From Chryseobacterium gleum (lineage in GTDB: Bacteria; Bacteroidota; Bacteroidia; Flavobacteriales_D; Crocinitomicaceae), in assembly GCA_945897755.1 (NCBI GenBank), contig CAMDGH010000001.1, forward strand, positions 23,671 to 87,670: a stretch of 64,000 nucleotides of DNA, written 5' to 3'. How positions within the stretch are numbered: the stretch's first letter is position 1; each line of letters begins with the position of its first letter. The translations under genes were made by a program, and so were the position numbers. The notes beneath the pieces are model-generated. The model did not search any database and was not told the origin of the DNA. It was given only the letters and a program-made list of their open reading frames with translations. This document shows positions 22,446 to 34,436 of this stretch, piece by piece.

Positions 22446-23456
22446 ATGATACTTGTAACAGGTGGTACCGGACTTTTAGGAAGTCATTTAATTCACAATG
22501 TGGCTTCTGCTGGAAAAAGTGTTCGCGCTATTTATCGTGACAAGAAGCGTATCGAGAAGGTGAAAGTATTGTTTTCTTTCTATAAAACACCTTTAGAAGT
22601 ATTTGACACCATAGAATGGGTGGAATGTGATGTCTTGGATGTAGTTACCTTGCAAGAGGTTATGACAGGTTGTGATGAAGTGTATCATTGTGCTGCGATG
22701 GTTTCTTTTCAAAAAAAGGATTACCAAACCATGCTACGGATTAATAAATATGGAACAGCAAACGTCGTCAATGTAGCGATGGACATAGGTGTAAAACGAT
22801 TTTTGCATGTATCCTCGACTGCTGCGGTTGGTAAAACTTCACTTAATCAGAATGGTTATCAATCGGTTGTTGAAACTAATAAATGGGTGGATGCTGATCG
22901 TCATTCAGGATATGCGATTTCGAAATACCTCTCTGAAAATGAAGTTTGGAGAGGTATTGAAGAAGGGTTAAATGCGGTAATTATTAATCCGAGCGTAATT
23001 ATCGGGCCTGGAGATTGGAATGAAAGTTCCTTGTCGATTTTTAGAACGCTGGCAAATGGACTAAAATTCTATACCTTGGGAGCGAATGCCTTTGTGGATG
23101 TTCGTGATGTTGTTTTTGCGATGACTAATCTTATGGAACGGCCAGAATCGTTTAATCAGCGTTATTTGTGTACAGGAACAAATGTCAGCTTCAAACAACT
23201 TTTTGATGTTACAGCGAAGCAAATGAATCGAAAAGCGCCGTTTTTGCTTGCTAAGTCCTTGTTGAGTGGATTAGCTTGGCGAGTTTCCTGGTTATTGAGT
23301 TTAGTGACAGGACATCAAACGGTAACGAAAGAATCTGCAAGTAGCGCACAAGCGAAAGTAAACTACGATAGTTCGAAATTGAAAAATGTGTTAGATTTTG
23401 AATTTAGAAGTTTAGAAGATACGGTGAAACATGCGGTTGAAGGGAGATTAATGTAG
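22446..23456 (+). CDS. NAD-dependent epimerase/dehydratase (extended SDR)
   Basis: TGGTGLLGSHL, VSSTAAVG, YxxxK (SGYAISKYLSE). Confidence 0.9.
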   Translation: MILVTGGTGLLGSHLIHNVASAGKSVRAIYRDKKRIEKVKVLFSFYKTPLEVFDTIEWVECDVLDVVTLQEVMTGCDEVYHCAAMVSFQKKDYQTMLRINKYGTANVVNVAMDIGVKRFLHVSSTAAVGKTSLNQNGYQSVVETNKWVDADRHSGYAISKYLSENEVWRGIEEGLNAVIINPSVIIGPGDWNESSLSIFRTLANGLKFYTLGANAFVDVRDVVFAMTNLMERPESFNQRYLCTGTNVSFKQLFDVTAKQMNRKAPFLLAKSLLSGLAWRVSWLLSLVTGHQTVTKESASSAQAKVNYDSSKLKNVLDFEFRSLEDTVKHAVEGRLM

Positions 23457-23516
23457 TAATTTTTCAATGTAAAATGTAGCAAATAACAATTTATAATTGT
23501 TAAAATTGATAGAGAG

Positions 23517-23693
23517 ATGAAGAAAAATAAGTATGTACAATTGTTATTTCAAATATGTGTAAGTTTTTTGATTTTTACTTTAATTGATTATATGATCGAA
23601 AAGGAGTTTCGTTTTATACGAAATACGATCATTAGTGTTCCTGTTTCCACTTTTCTTTTTTTTATGAATAGAAAGAATGATATTGAAAAATAA
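23517..23693 (+). CDS. Small predicted membrane protein (58 aa)
   Basis: Manual translation MKKNKYVQLLFQICVSFLIFTLIDYMIEKEFRFIRNTIISVPVSTFLFFMNRKNDIEK*; two hydrophobic stretches. Confidence 0.5.
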   Translation: MKKNKYVQLLFQICVSFLIFTLIDYMIEKEFRFIRNTIISVPVSTFLFFMNRKNDIEK

Positions 23694-23835
23694 GGTTTAA
23701 TGAGTATCTGTAGATATAGTAATGGTTTTGTAATAAAATTTGTCCTATATAGTATATGTGTTTAGCATAAATTCAGGCCTAAATTCATTAACTATGAGTT
23801 CCCCTCAATCGTTTTTTATTATTGTGTACAAAAAA

Positions 23836-23861
23836 AACTCCCTTGGTTACCCAAGAGAGTT
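23836..23861. terminator. Bidirectional terminator-like hairpin
   Basis: AACTCCCTTGG-gtta-CCAAGAGAGTT flanked by A7 on the left and TTTT on the right, between the small ORF (+) and groEL (-). Confidence 0.7.
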
Positions 23862-23914
23862 TTATATATAGGCGTCATTTTCTATCCTAATCGAGTAGGG
23901 AAGAAAAGACGAAT

Positions 23915-23939
23915 AAGGTTTGAGTTTAACTCAAACCTT
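23915..23939 (-). terminator. Hairpin just downstream of groEL, candidate terminator
   Basis: AAGGTTTGAGTT-t-AACTCAAACCTT: perfect 12-bp arms. Confidence 0.5.
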
Positions 23940-23951
23940 TAGTTCCTAATT

Positions 23952-25592
<1,641 letters not shown>

Positions 25593-25602
25593 TTATTGAT
25601 TT

Positions 25603-25884
25603 TTATGATTCAATGATTCCGTAAACATCTGCTTCTTTCATGATTAAGTAGTTTTTTCCATCTACTTTAATTTCAGTACCTGAATACTGTCCGTACATTA
25701 CTTTATTTCCGGATAATAGGGACATTGGCTCGTCTTTTTTTCCATTTCCAACAGCAACAACGGTTCCGTATAAAGGTTTTTCTTTTGCAGTATCAGGAAT
25801 GATAATTCCACTAGCTGTTTTTAATTCTGCTGGAGCTGGCTCAATAAGAACTCGGTCAGCTAAAGGTTTAAATGATATAGACAT
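25603..25884 (-). CDS. groS: 10 kDa co-chaperonin GroES
   Basis: [32 protein letters not shown]. Confidence 0.98.
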   Translation of the reverse strand: MSISFKPLADRVLIEPAPAELKTASGIIIPDTAKEKPLYGTVVAVGNGKKDEPMSLLSGNKVMYGQYSGTEIKVDGKNYLIMKEADVYGIIES

Positions 25885-25973
25885 GTGTTAAATATTTAAA
25901 TGTTCACAATTCCTTTCACGAATACCGTACCATGTTTGTAAAATAGACAGAATTGCAATTTTTGGGATAAAAA

Positions 25974-26004
25974 AAAATGTCAGTATGTGACATACTGACA
26001 TTTT
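25974..26004 (-). terminator. Rho-independent terminator downstream of secG
   Basis: AAAATGTCAGTATGT-g-ACATACTGACATTTT, perfect 15-bp arms followed by a T run on the minus strand. Confidence 0.85.
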
Positions 26005-26023
26005 AATGTGATTGGACAAATGA

Positions 26024-26302
26024 TTAATTTTTAACAGGTTGGTTTTGCTCTGTAGCTTGTTGAGGCATCACTACTCTTTTTGGAGTAGATTTAATAGTTA
26101 GTACGATACTAAAAACTACAATAATACCCATTAAAATCCATGTTGTTTTATCGATTACTTCATTTGTTTTTTGAACACCACCAATTTGACTTGAAGCTCC
26201 AAAATCAGAAGATAGTCCTCCACCTTTTGGGTTTTGAACAAAAATTACTGCGATAAGTAAGATACTTGCAATGATGATGATGATAGATAAAAGTGTTGTC
26301 AT
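26024..26302 (-). CDS. secG: Preprotein translocase subunit SecG
   Basis: VIFVQNPKGGGLSSDFG...TTWILMGIIVVFSIVL. Confidence 0.92.
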   Translation of the reverse strand: MTTLLSIIIIIASILLIAVIFVQNPKGGGLSSDFGASSQIGGVQKTNEVIDKTTWILMGIIVVFSIVLTIKSTPKRVVMPQQATEQNQPVKN

Positions 26303-27267
26303 GAGTTTGCTTTATTTTTTAATTCTTCAATTTTTTGTACAAAGTAAGTCTTTTTTTCTGGAAATGTCAAGCATAATTGTTCAAACGCTTTAATTGCCTT
26401 TGGAAAATTTCCCTGCATTGCTAAAATTGTTGCTAGTGTTTCAGAATATTGAACGTTTTCATCATCTAAACTTCGCTGAGCTTGTTTGATTGGAGAGTAA
26501 AATTCTTTTGTTGGTTTTTGTATGCTAGGCTCTTCTTGTATGAATTTTATGATACGATCGTCGTTTATTTTTTTTAATGGTTGAATTTTATCAGTTTCTT
26601 CTTTACGGTCTATTTTTAACCAATCACTAAATTTTTTCGGTTTTACAAGGATCTCTTTTTTTGTTTGTATAGGTTCTTCAGCACGGTTATATTTTTTCTC
26701 TTGTGTTAATTCGTCTGATTCAGTAAAATCAAAACTAAATGCGGAGGTTAATACATTAGATAATATTTCTACTTCTAGTGGAATTTCATCTTGTTTAGTT
26801 GAAATCGTAATTGGAATTTCCGTTTCAATTATTTTTTGATCTAATTCAATTTTGTCTTTTGATTTGTCTATTTTAATTTCAGTTTTGTTTGTATTCTTTA
26901 GATTGATTTCTTGCTCTTTTATTTCGGATTCATGGGTTGAATCTATTTTATCTTCGGTAATTAGTTTATTTGTTTCAATAGTAAATGGGATCTCTTTATC
27001 ATGTGTTTCTTCCGTCTCAATTTTAGTGACAATCGTTTGTTGTTGTATTAAATCAAATAGCTTTGTTCGATCTGAAACTTTATAGGCGTACTTTTCGATT
27101 TCTTCTGAAAAAAGTTCTTTATCTTGAGTTGATATTGCTTTTAAATAGAGAATTGAAAATAGTTGTGAATAGGGATACTTTTCACTTAATTTCTTCAAGT
27201 GTTGACTTTCGCTGAGAGAGATTTCTCCTCCAATTGTTATTAGCTTTAAAAGTTCTTGTGTATTCAT
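26299..27267 (-). CDS. Hypothetical protein with charged linker and C-terminal TPR-like repeat
   Basis: C-terminus VQYSETLATILAMQGNFPKAIKAFEQLCLTFPEKKTYFVQKIEELK; central E/K/I/T-rich low-complexity region. Confidence 0.65.
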   Translation of the reverse strand: MNTQELLKLITIGGEISLSESQHLKKLSEKYPYSQLFSILYLKAISTQDKELFSEEIEKYAYKVSDRTKLFDLIQQQTIVTKIETEETHDKEIPFTIETNKLITEDKIDSTHESEIKEQEINLKNTNKTEIKIDKSKDKIELDQKIIETEIPITISTKQDEIPLEVEILSNVLTSAFSFDFTESDELTQEKKYNRAEEPIQTKKEILVKPKKFSDWLKIDRKEETDKIQPLKKINDDRIIKFIQEEPSIQKPTKEFYSPIKQAQRSLDDENVQYSETLATILAMQGNFPKAIKAFEQLCLTFPEKKTYFVQKIEELKNKANS

Positions 27268-27779
27268 TACCAGTTCGAAAGAAGTTTGTTGATTAGATCT
27301 TGAACGATTTGTTTATTTATTTCTTTTAATAAATTTGATTCTATAGCAGAGATATCACTTGAAGAGTTGTAATCTGCAAATCGCGCACAGCTTATAGTCA
27401 TTTCTTCTTCTTTAGGGGACGATATAATAATTTTAAAATCTGTATTTATAGTTAATCTGTTTTTTGCTGCATTATCTCCCAATTGAAGTGCTATTGGATT
27501 TATTGAATAATTTGTAATTACACCTTCTATGCGAACTTCTCCTTGATCTTTATTTGCTAGTTTTAAATGTGTATTGTTTTGAATTCCATCCCTTAATTCG
27601 TCTGAGAGTAGTGATGGGTAGTTGATTGGTGCGTTTGCAGCATTGTTTTCAAGAGAACCAACAGAAAATGTTTTCCATGATTCTGGCATTGAACCAGTGT
27701 CTTTAAATGAGATACTGGTTGGCCAGCAACTAGACAAGCTTGCTAAAATGGCTAGAAAGATCAGTTGTTTCATAATCAA
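27267..27779 (-). CDS. lptE: LptE-like LPS-assembly lipoprotein
   Basis: Lipobox ASLSSC, small Bacteroidota LptE-like protein (INYPSLLSDELRDGIQNNTHLKLANKDQGEVRIEGVI), between sigma54 regulator and secG. Confidence 0.7.
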   Translation of the reverse strand: MIMKQLIFLAILASLSSCWPTSISFKDTGSMPESWKTFSVGSLENNAANAPINYPSLLSDELRDGIQNNTHLKLANKDQGEVRIEGVITNYSINPIALQLGDNAAKNRLTINTDFKIIISSPKEEEMTISCARFADYNSSSDISAIESNLLKEINKQIVQDLINKLLSNW

Positions 27780-29014
27780 TTTATATCGTATTCTTTGATT
27801 TTTCTGTATAGTGTTCTTTCTGAAATCCCAAGTTCTTCTGCTGCGTTTCTTCTTTTTCCTTTGTGCTTATCTAAGGCTTTTTGAATTAATTCCTTCTCTC
27901 TGTCCTCAAGGGATAGTGATTCTTCTACTTCAATATGTTCTTGAAAATCATGTTGGAAATTAGCTGGATTTGCAAAAGATTGATTTTCTGCTGAAGGTGG
28001 AGAGAGAAGTTTAGGTAAATCAGTTATAGGACTAATGTCTTTGTATATTCGATTTATAATTGCATTGTGTTCGGGGTCTAACTGTACTTCTCCACTTCCT
28101 TTTTGAATTAATTCATGAACTAATTTTTTCAGATCGTTCATATCGTTTTTAATATCAAAAAGAAATTTATACATCAAATCTCTTTCGGAGATTGATTCGT
28201 TGGAGGTTGATATGATACTAGGGAATTTTTCTTCTTGATTGGGAAGGTAGGAAATCAAGGATATACCGTCTATTTCTCGTTTACTTTCGATTACGGAAAG
28301 TTGTTCTACTAGGTTTCTTAATTGACGTATGTTACCAGCCCAATGGTAATTTTCAAGAATGACTACAGCATCTTCTGTTAAGCGGATACCTGGCATCCTA
28401 TACTTTTCTGCAAAATCATTCGAAAACTTTCTAAATATCAGGTGAATGTCTTCTTTTCGTTGCCTAAGTGGAGGTAAACTGATAGGAACTGTACTTAATC
28501 GATACAATAGGTCTTCTCTAAATTTTCCAGAAGAAATTGCTTTTTGCATGTTTTCATTTGTTGCAGCTACAACCCTAACATTTGTTTTTATTACTTTAGA
28601 AGAGCCAACTCGAATAAATTCTCCTGTTTCCAAGACACGTAATAGACGAACTTGGGTCTGCATGGGTAATTCAGCTACTTCATCTAAAAACAAGGTTCCT
28701 CCATTTGCAACTTCAAAATAACCTTGCCGACTTCCACTAGCTCCTGTAAAAGATCCTTTTTCATGACCAAATAATTCTGAATCAATTGTTCCTTCAGGAA
28801 TTGCACCACAGTTTACTGCAATATATTCGCCGTGTTTCCGAGCACTAAGCTGATGTATTACCTGAGGAATAATTTCTTTACCTGTTCCGCTTTCTCCAGT
28901 GACTAATATCGAAATGTCGGTAGGAGCAACTTGAGATGCAATTTCTAAGGCCCGATTTAAAAGAGGTGCATTACCTATAATTCCAAAACGTTGTTTAATT
29001 TGTTGAATATTCAT
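27776..29014 (-). CDS. Sigma54-interacting AAA+ transcriptional regulator with Fis-type HTH
   Basis: GESGTGKE, ELFGHEKGSFTGA, GGTLFLDEVAELP, C-terminal RRNAAEELGISERTLYRKIKEY; no N-terminal receiver domain. Confidence 0.93.
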   Translation of the reverse strand: MNIQQIKQRFGIIGNAPLLNRALEIASQVAPTDISILVTGESGTGKEIIPQVIHQLSARKHGEYIAVNCGAIPEGTIDSELFGHEKGSFTGASGSRQGYFEVANGGTLFLDEVAELPMQTQVRLLRVLETGEFIRVGSSKVIKTNVRVVAATNENMQKAISSGKFREDLLYRLSTVPISLPPLRQRKEDIHLIFRKFSNDFAEKYRMPGIRLTEDAVVILENYHWAGNIRQLRNLVEQLSVIESKREIDGISLISYLPNQEEKFPSIISTSNESISERDLMYKFLFDIKNDMNDLKKLVHELIQKGSGEVQLDPEHNAIINRIYKDISPITDLPKLLSPPSAENQSFANPANFQHDFQEHIEVEESLSLEDREKELIQKALDKHKGKRRNAAEELGISERTLYRKIKEYDIN

Positions 29015-29015
29015 C

Positions 29016-30458
29016 TTAGTTTACAAATTCGCCTAACAAAGTTGCTGAGGTGCAATCAGTTATTTTAATCTTAACGTAACTGCCAGGTGCTAATTTTGTT
29101 TTTTCAAATACAACTTTCGTATTTCCTGTATTTCGTCCGCTTTGATGTTCCGTTGATTTTTTAGAGTAGCCCTCAATTAATACTTCTTGAATTTCACCAA
29201 TTTTGGATCTATTTAGAGAGAGAGAATTTGCGCGCTGAATTTCAATCACTTCTTGCAATCGACTTTTTTTAATTGCTTCTGGGACATCATCTTTAAATTT
29301 TCGTTCGGCTAATGTTTTCGGACGTTCTGAATACATATACATGTAAGCAAAGTCAAACACTACATTTTTTAAAACCAAAAGAGTGTCTTGATGTTGCTCT
29401 TCTGTTTCTCCACAAAAACCAGTAATTATATCTGTTGAAATGGCACAGCCAGGTAAAATAGTTCTAATTGCTTTGACGCGATCCATATACCATTCCATTG
29501 TATAGCCTCTATTCATGTTGTATAGTACTTCATTATTTCCAGATTGAATAGGAAGATGTATGTGTTTACAAATGTTGTTGTAGTTCGCCATTACTTCTAA
29601 CACTTCATTGGTCATGTCTTTGGGATGTGATGTTGAAAAACGTACACGAAGTTCGGGATCGATCTCAGCGACCATTTTTAATAATTGAGCAAAGTTTATT
29701 GTTGGTAAGCTAGTATCTTTGATTTCTCCTTTGCTAGTCATATTCCAACGATAGCTATCCACATTTTGGCCCAAAAGAGTCACCTCCTTGTATCCGTTTT
29801 GGATTAGCTCAGCACATTCATCTATAATCGTTTGTGGGTCACGTGACCGTTCTCTCCCTCGTGTAAAGGGAACAACACAAAACGAGCACATGTTGTCGCA
29901 ACCTCTGGTAATGCTGACAAATGAGCTCAATCCTTTTTGATCTAAACGAACGGGACTTATATCAGCATAAGTCTCATCTCTAGAGAGTAATACATTTACT
30001 GCTTTTTGTCCGCCTTCCACGTGTTGTATTAAGAAAGGTAAATCTCGATAAGCATCAGGACCTGCAACAATGTCGACTAACTTTTCTTCTTCGAGTAAGT
30101 TCTGTTTTAATCGCTCTGCCATACAACCAAGTATTCCAACAATAAGTCCAGGTTGCCTTTTTTTTCTGTTTTTAAAATCGTTTAAACGCAGTCTAACTCT
30201 TTGTTCTGCATTTTCTCGAATAGAGCAGGTATTTATTAGAATGATGTCGGCTTCACTTTCATCTCTGGTGGTAATAATACCTTCTTTAGAAAGAATGGAA
30301 GCAATTACTTCAGAATCTGAAAAATTCATAGCACAACCATAACTTTCTAAAAATAGTTTTTTCCCTGTCTTTAGTTCGCCTGGCAAAACCATAGTGGCTT
30401 CTCCTTGTCTAGTTTCGTCGATTACTTTAGCTTTGTTTTCTTCGAAATGATTCATCAT
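29016..30458 (-). CDS. miaB: tRNA-2-methylthio-N6-dimethylallyladenosine synthase MiaB
   Basis: [13 protein letters not shown], radical-SAM [23 protein letters not shown]-terminal TRAM. Confidence 0.97.
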   Translation of the reverse strand: MMNHFEENKAKVIDETRQGEATMVLPGELKTGKKLFLESYGCAMNFSDSEVIASILSKEGIITTRDESEADIILINTCSIRENAEQRVRLRLNDFKNRKKRQPGLIVGILGCMAERLKQNLLEEEKLVDIVAGPDAYRDLPFLIQHVEGGQKAVNVLLSRDETYADISPVRLDQKGLSSFVSITRGCDNMCSFCVVPFTRGRERSRDPQTIIDECAELIQNGYKEVTLLGQNVDSYRWNMTSKGEIKDTSLPTINFAQLLKMVAEIDPELRVRFSTSHPKDMTNEVLEVMANYNNICKHIHLPIQSGNNEVLYNMNRGYTMEWYMDRVKAIRTILPGCAISTDIITGFCGETEEQHQDTLLVLKNVVFDFAYMYMYSERPKTLAERKFKDDVPEAIKKSRLQEVIEIQRANSLSLNRSKIGEIQEVLIEGYSKKSTEHQSGRNTGNTKVVFEKTKLAPGSYVKIKITDCTSATLLGEFVN

Positions 30459-30468
30459 GTTTTTTTTT

Positions 30469-30502
30469 CAAATTTAATTAAAAAAAACTTAAAAGTGACA
30501 AA
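30469..30502 (-). promoter_or_regulatory. Candidate Bacteroidota-type promoter of miaB
   Basis: Minus strand TTTG-N22-TAAATTTG; -7 element matches TAnnTTTG, spacing a little longer than the usual ~19-20. Confidence 0.35.
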
Positions 30503-30720
30503 ATGGCAGAAATTATCAATCTGAATTAACTTTTATTTGCTTTTAAAAGTTGTATGAAAATGGTTTATTATTATTATTTTACATGCGCTTAATCCAATGT
30601 TTTAGGGATGGTAAATTAGGTTTTTTTTACCGATTTTTTTTAAGCTATTAAATGCTAGGTTTGTTTTTTGAAAATAAATAGAGTTAATTTGTAGCGAACA
30701 TAATCTCAAATTCAATTTAA

Positions 30721-33123
30721 ATGGCTAAAAATTTAGTAATCGTTGAGTCCCCCGCAAAGGCAAAAACAATAGAAGGATACTTAGGGAAAGATTTTGTTGT
30801 AAAATCAAGTTATGGCCATGTTAGAGATTTGGCATCTAAGGGTATAGCGATTGAAATTGAGAATAATTTTCATCCTAATTATGAAGTTTCACCAGATAAA
30901 AAAACAGTTGTATCTGACTTGAAAAAATGCACAAAGGATGCGGATGTTGTTTGGTTAGCTACTGATGAGGATCGTGAAGGTGAAGCTATTTCTTGGCATT
31001 TATATGAGACTTTAAACCTCTCTAAAAAAGTCACTAAACGAATTACTTTCAATGAAATTACTAAAACAGCTATTTTAAAAGCCATTGATAACCCAAGGGA
31101 AATAGACTTACATTTAGTAGATGCGCAACAGGCAAGAAGAGTTTTAGATAGATTAGTTGGATTTGAGCTTTCTCCAGTGCTTTGGAAAAAAGTTCGTCCA
31201 AGCCTCTCTGCAGGTAGAGTTCAATCTGTTGCAGTGAGATTAATTGTTGAAAGAGAAAAAGAGATTAGAGCGTTTAATACGGAAACTTTTTTTAAAATAC
31301 AGGGTGTTTTCGGAAAGGGGCTAGATAAAATAAAAGCTGATATTACTCGAAATATAGGAACAATTGAAGAAGTTCATAGTTTGTTAAATGAATTTAAAAA
31401 CATTGATTTTAAGGTCTTGGATGTTCAAACTAAACCTGCAATAAAATCTCCATCTGCTCCATTTACAACTTCTACTCTACAACAAGAAGCAAGTTTAAAG
31501 TTGGGTTTTTCGGTTTCACGCACAATGACAGTAGCTCAAAAATTGTATGAAGCTGGAAAGATAACGTATATGAGGACCGATTCGGTTAACTTCTCCGAAA
31601 CGGCAATGAATGCTGCTAAGTCAGAGATTTCTCGTTCTTATGGGGACCTATATTCAAATCCAACAAAGTATAAAACGAAAAGTTCAGGTGCTCAAGAAGC
31701 CCATGAAGCAATTCGTCCAACTGATTTTGGAGTACATTTTACTACAGGTGAATCGGATGAGGTGAAGTTGTACGACTTGATTTGGAAAAGATCTATTTCT
31801 TCACAAATGAGTAATGCTAAATTAGAAAGAACGACGATTAAAATAGGAGACCCTTCTCTTACGGACGTATTTAGCGCAAAAGGGGAGGTAATTAAGTTTG
31901 ATGGGTTTTTAAAAGTATATCTCGCGGCTTCACTGGATGAAGAAGAGGATGAAAATTCAGATATTCTTCCTGAAGTGATTGAAGGTGAAAGCTTAAGTCG
32001 TACTTTGATTAAAGCAACTCAACGATTTTCTAGGGCTGCTCCTCGGTACGTGGAGGCCTCTCTTGTTAAAAAACTAGAAGAGTTAGGTATTGGAAGGCCT
32101 TCTACTTACGCCCCAACGATTTCTACAATTCAAAAACGTGGTTATGTTGAAAAAAATGAACGCGAAGGAGAAGAAAGAGCATTTATCGTGGTTGAACTAG
32201 TAAAACAAGATATTAAACAAGAACTGAAGACTGAAATTACGGGAAAAGAAAAAAATAAATTATTTCCTACCGATATAGGAATTGTGGTAACTGATTTTTT
32301 ATGTGCACATTTTGATCGTATCATGGATTATCATTTTACTGCTAAGGTGGAAGAACAATTTGATGAAATAGCTCAAGGTTCAATTGTTTGGACTAATATG
32401 CTTCAGGATTTTTATACTCCTTTCCATAATAATGTAACTAATACGCTAGAACATTCAGACAGAGCAACAGGTGAAAGAGAACTGGGCATGCATCCAGAAA
32501 GCGGTAAAAAAATCATTGTTCGGATTGGTCGTTTTGGTCCAATGGTTCAAATTGGAGATGAAAAAGTTGATGGAGAAAAGCCCCAATTTGCCTCGCTTAG
32601 ATCAGGTCAAAATTTAGACAATATGACCATAGAGTCTGCTTTAGAGCTGTTTAAGTTACCAAGAGACTTAGGTTTTTTTGAAGATCTACCTTTGAAGGCT
32701 AATGTTGGGCGCTTTGGTCCTTACCTTCAACATGGAAAAGCGTTTATTTCGCTTAAAAAAGAAGATGATCCAATGACTGTATCACTTGATCGGGCTAGTG
32801 AGTTGATTATTCAAAAAAGAGAAGATGACATTGCTAAAGTGTTAAAAGTATTTCCTGAGCAAGAAGACATGCAAATTCTAAATGGTCGTTGGGGAGCTTA
32901 TTTAAAAGTAGGGAAAGACAATGTTAAATTACCGAAAAAAGATGCTTGGGAATTACTAACTTATGAAGAATGTTGTCAGTTACATAAAAATCAACCAGCC
33001 CAAAAAAAAGGCAGTAGGTTTACTAAAAAGACTGCTGAAATAGTAAAAGACACCCCTAAAAAAGCAGTTAAAAAAGCAGTTAAAAAACCAGCAGCTAAAA
33101 AACCAGCGGCTAAAAAAAAGTAA
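30721..33123 (+). CDS. topA: DNA topoisomerase I
   Basis: Toprim (VIVESPAKAKTIEGYLG), active site GKITYMRTDS, Lys/Ala-rich C-terminal tail. Confidence 0.98.
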   Translation: MAKNLVIVESPAKAKTIEGYLGKDFVVKSSYGHVRDLASKGIAIEIENNFHPNYEVSPDKKTVVSDLKKCTKDADVVWLATDEDREGEAISWHLYETLNLSKKVTKRITFNEITKTAILKAIDNPREIDLHLVDAQQARRVLDRLVGFELSPVLWKKVRPSLSAGRVQSVAVRLIVEREKEIRAFNTETFFKIQGVFGKGLDKIKADITRNIGTIEEVHSLLNEFKNIDFKVLDVQTKPAIKSPSAPFTTSTLQQEASLKLGFSVSRTMTVAQKLYEAGKITYMRTDSVNFSETAMNAAKSEISRSYGDLYSNPTKYKTKSSGAQEAHEAIRPTDFGVHFTTGESDEVKLYDLIWKRSISSQMSNAKLERTTIKIGDPSLTDVFSAKGEVIKFDGFLKVYLAASLDEEEDENSDILPEVIEGESLSRTLIKATQRFSRAAPRYVEASLVKKLEELGIGRPSTYAPTISTIQKRGYVEKNEREGEERAFIVVELVKQDIKQELKTEITGKEKNKLFPTDIGIVVTDFLCAHFDRIMDYHFTAKVEEQFDEIAQGSIVWTNMLQDFYTPFHNNVTNTLEHSDRATGERELGMHPESGKKIIVRIGRFGPMVQIGDEKVDGEKPQFASLRSGQNLDNMTIESALELFKLPRDLGFFEDLPLKANVGRFGPYLQHGKAFISLKKEDDPMTVSLDRASELIIQKREDDIAKVLKVFPEQEDMQILNGRWGAYLKVGKDNVKLPKKDAWELLTYEECCQLHKNQPAQKKGSRFTKKTAEIVKDTPKKAVKKAVKKPAAKKPAAKKK

Positions 33124-33203
33124 TTTAAAAATAAATAAAACTTAATTTGGGTTCTGATTTTTTTATTGATTTCAACTCGTTTTATATGTTAATACATTAA
33201 TTT

Positions 33204-34364
33204 ATGAATGCAAGTGATATTTCATTTTATTTTCAGCCAGTTGAAAATATAAGTTTTATTGAAGGTGCGCTTTCAAACGAAATCAGTATTCATAAAGAAA
33301 ATGATTTTCCAGAATTGGAAAGAAATTCGATTGCATTGATTTATTGTCCGGAGTTTAGAGGTTATGAAGAAATATCCGAAAAATTGTTTGATGATGGTTT
33401 TAGATATCACTTCTATTCTTTATTTGCTGGGGTAAATTGGACTCGAAAAATCCTCGATTTAGGAAATATTATTATAGGTAAATCACTAGAAGATTCTCAG
33501 TATGCTGTTGTTCAGGTAGTTTCTGTGTTAGTAAAGCGAGATATTATCCCGATTATCATTGGGGGAACGCAAGACCTTATAAACTCAATTTACAGAGGCT
33601 ATGAAGATTTAGAACAATCGGTTAATGTTGTATCGATAGATTCTAAAATCGATATGGGGTCAACAGATTCTCCTATTGAGAAGGATGGCTTTTTAAGTCA
33701 ATTACTTACGCAATTACCGTGTCATTTGTTTAATTACAGCGTTATTGGACTTCAATTCCCGTATGTAAAAAAATCAGAATTAGAATTGTTTGACAGATTG
33801 TATTTTGACTATCTACGTTTGGGAGAGTTAAACCATGATATTAAACGGACCGAGCCTTTATTACGTAATTCAGATATCGTTTCTATCGATCTTCAGTCGC
33901 TAAAGTGTACCGATTTCAAAGGCGACTACTACCATTCACCAAATGGATTTTATAGTGAACAGTTATGCCAGATTGCTAAATATGCTGGGATTAGTGATAA
34001 GCTTTCTTCATTTTCAATTCTTAATTTTATTCCTGGAAATCTAAATTTAGTCTCTCACGCATTAGTTGCAGAATTAATTTGGTATTTTATAGATGGTGTT
34101 TCAGAACGAATTGGTGATTTTCCTAAGTGCTCAAAAAAAGACTATACAAAGTTTATTGTTCAAATGAATCAGTTTGATCACGATATTGTTTTTTATAAAA
34201 GCAATAAGTCAGAAAGGTGGTGGATGGAGGTGCCATATCAAGGAGATAATGAGAATAAGTATCTTAGACATCATTTAGTACCTTGTAATTATGAAGATTA
34301 TTTAAATGCTGCTGAGAACGAAATGCCTGATTTATGGTGGAAAACGTATCAAAAATTAAAATAA
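33204..34364 (+). CDS. Arginase/formimidoylglutamase-fold protein with non-canonical metal-site motifs
   Basis: IPIIIGGTQDL (vs GGDHS), VVSIDSKID (vs DAHxD), DIVSIDLQSLKCTD (vs SxDxDxxDP). Confidence 0.75.
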   Translation: MNASDISFYFQPVENISFIEGALSNEISIHKENDFPELERNSIALIYCPEFRGYEEISEKLFDDGFRYHFYSLFAGVNWTRKILDLGNIIIGKSLEDSQYAVVQVVSVLVKRDIIPIIIGGTQDLINSIYRGYEDLEQSVNVVSIDSKIDMGSTDSPIEKDGFLSQLLTQLPCHLFNYSVIGLQFPYVKKSELELFDRLYFDYLRLGELNHDIKRTEPLLRNSDIVSIDLQSLKCTDFKGDYYHSPNGFYSEQLCQIAKYAGISDKLSSFSILNFIPGNLNLVSHALVAELIWYFIDGVSERIGDFPKCSKKDYTKFIVQMNQFDHDIVFYKSNKSERWWMEVPYQGDNENKYLRHHLVPCNYEDYLNAAENEMPDLWWKTYQKLK

Positions 34365-34436
34365 ATCCAAAATAGATAACTTTTTAATGATTTTATCGTA
34401 TTGTAATAATTAGTATTTTAGCAAATCAGTGAGCTG

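Noticed and set aside
25885-25973. Possible CIRCE/HrcA operator upstream of groES
   Set aside because: No TTAGCACTC-N9-GAGTGCTAA-like inverted repeat seen
33001-33120. Lys/Ala-rich repeats (KKAVKKAVKKPAAKKPAAKKK) at the topA 3' end
   Set aside because: Typical basic tail of bacterial topoisomerase I, not a novel repeat
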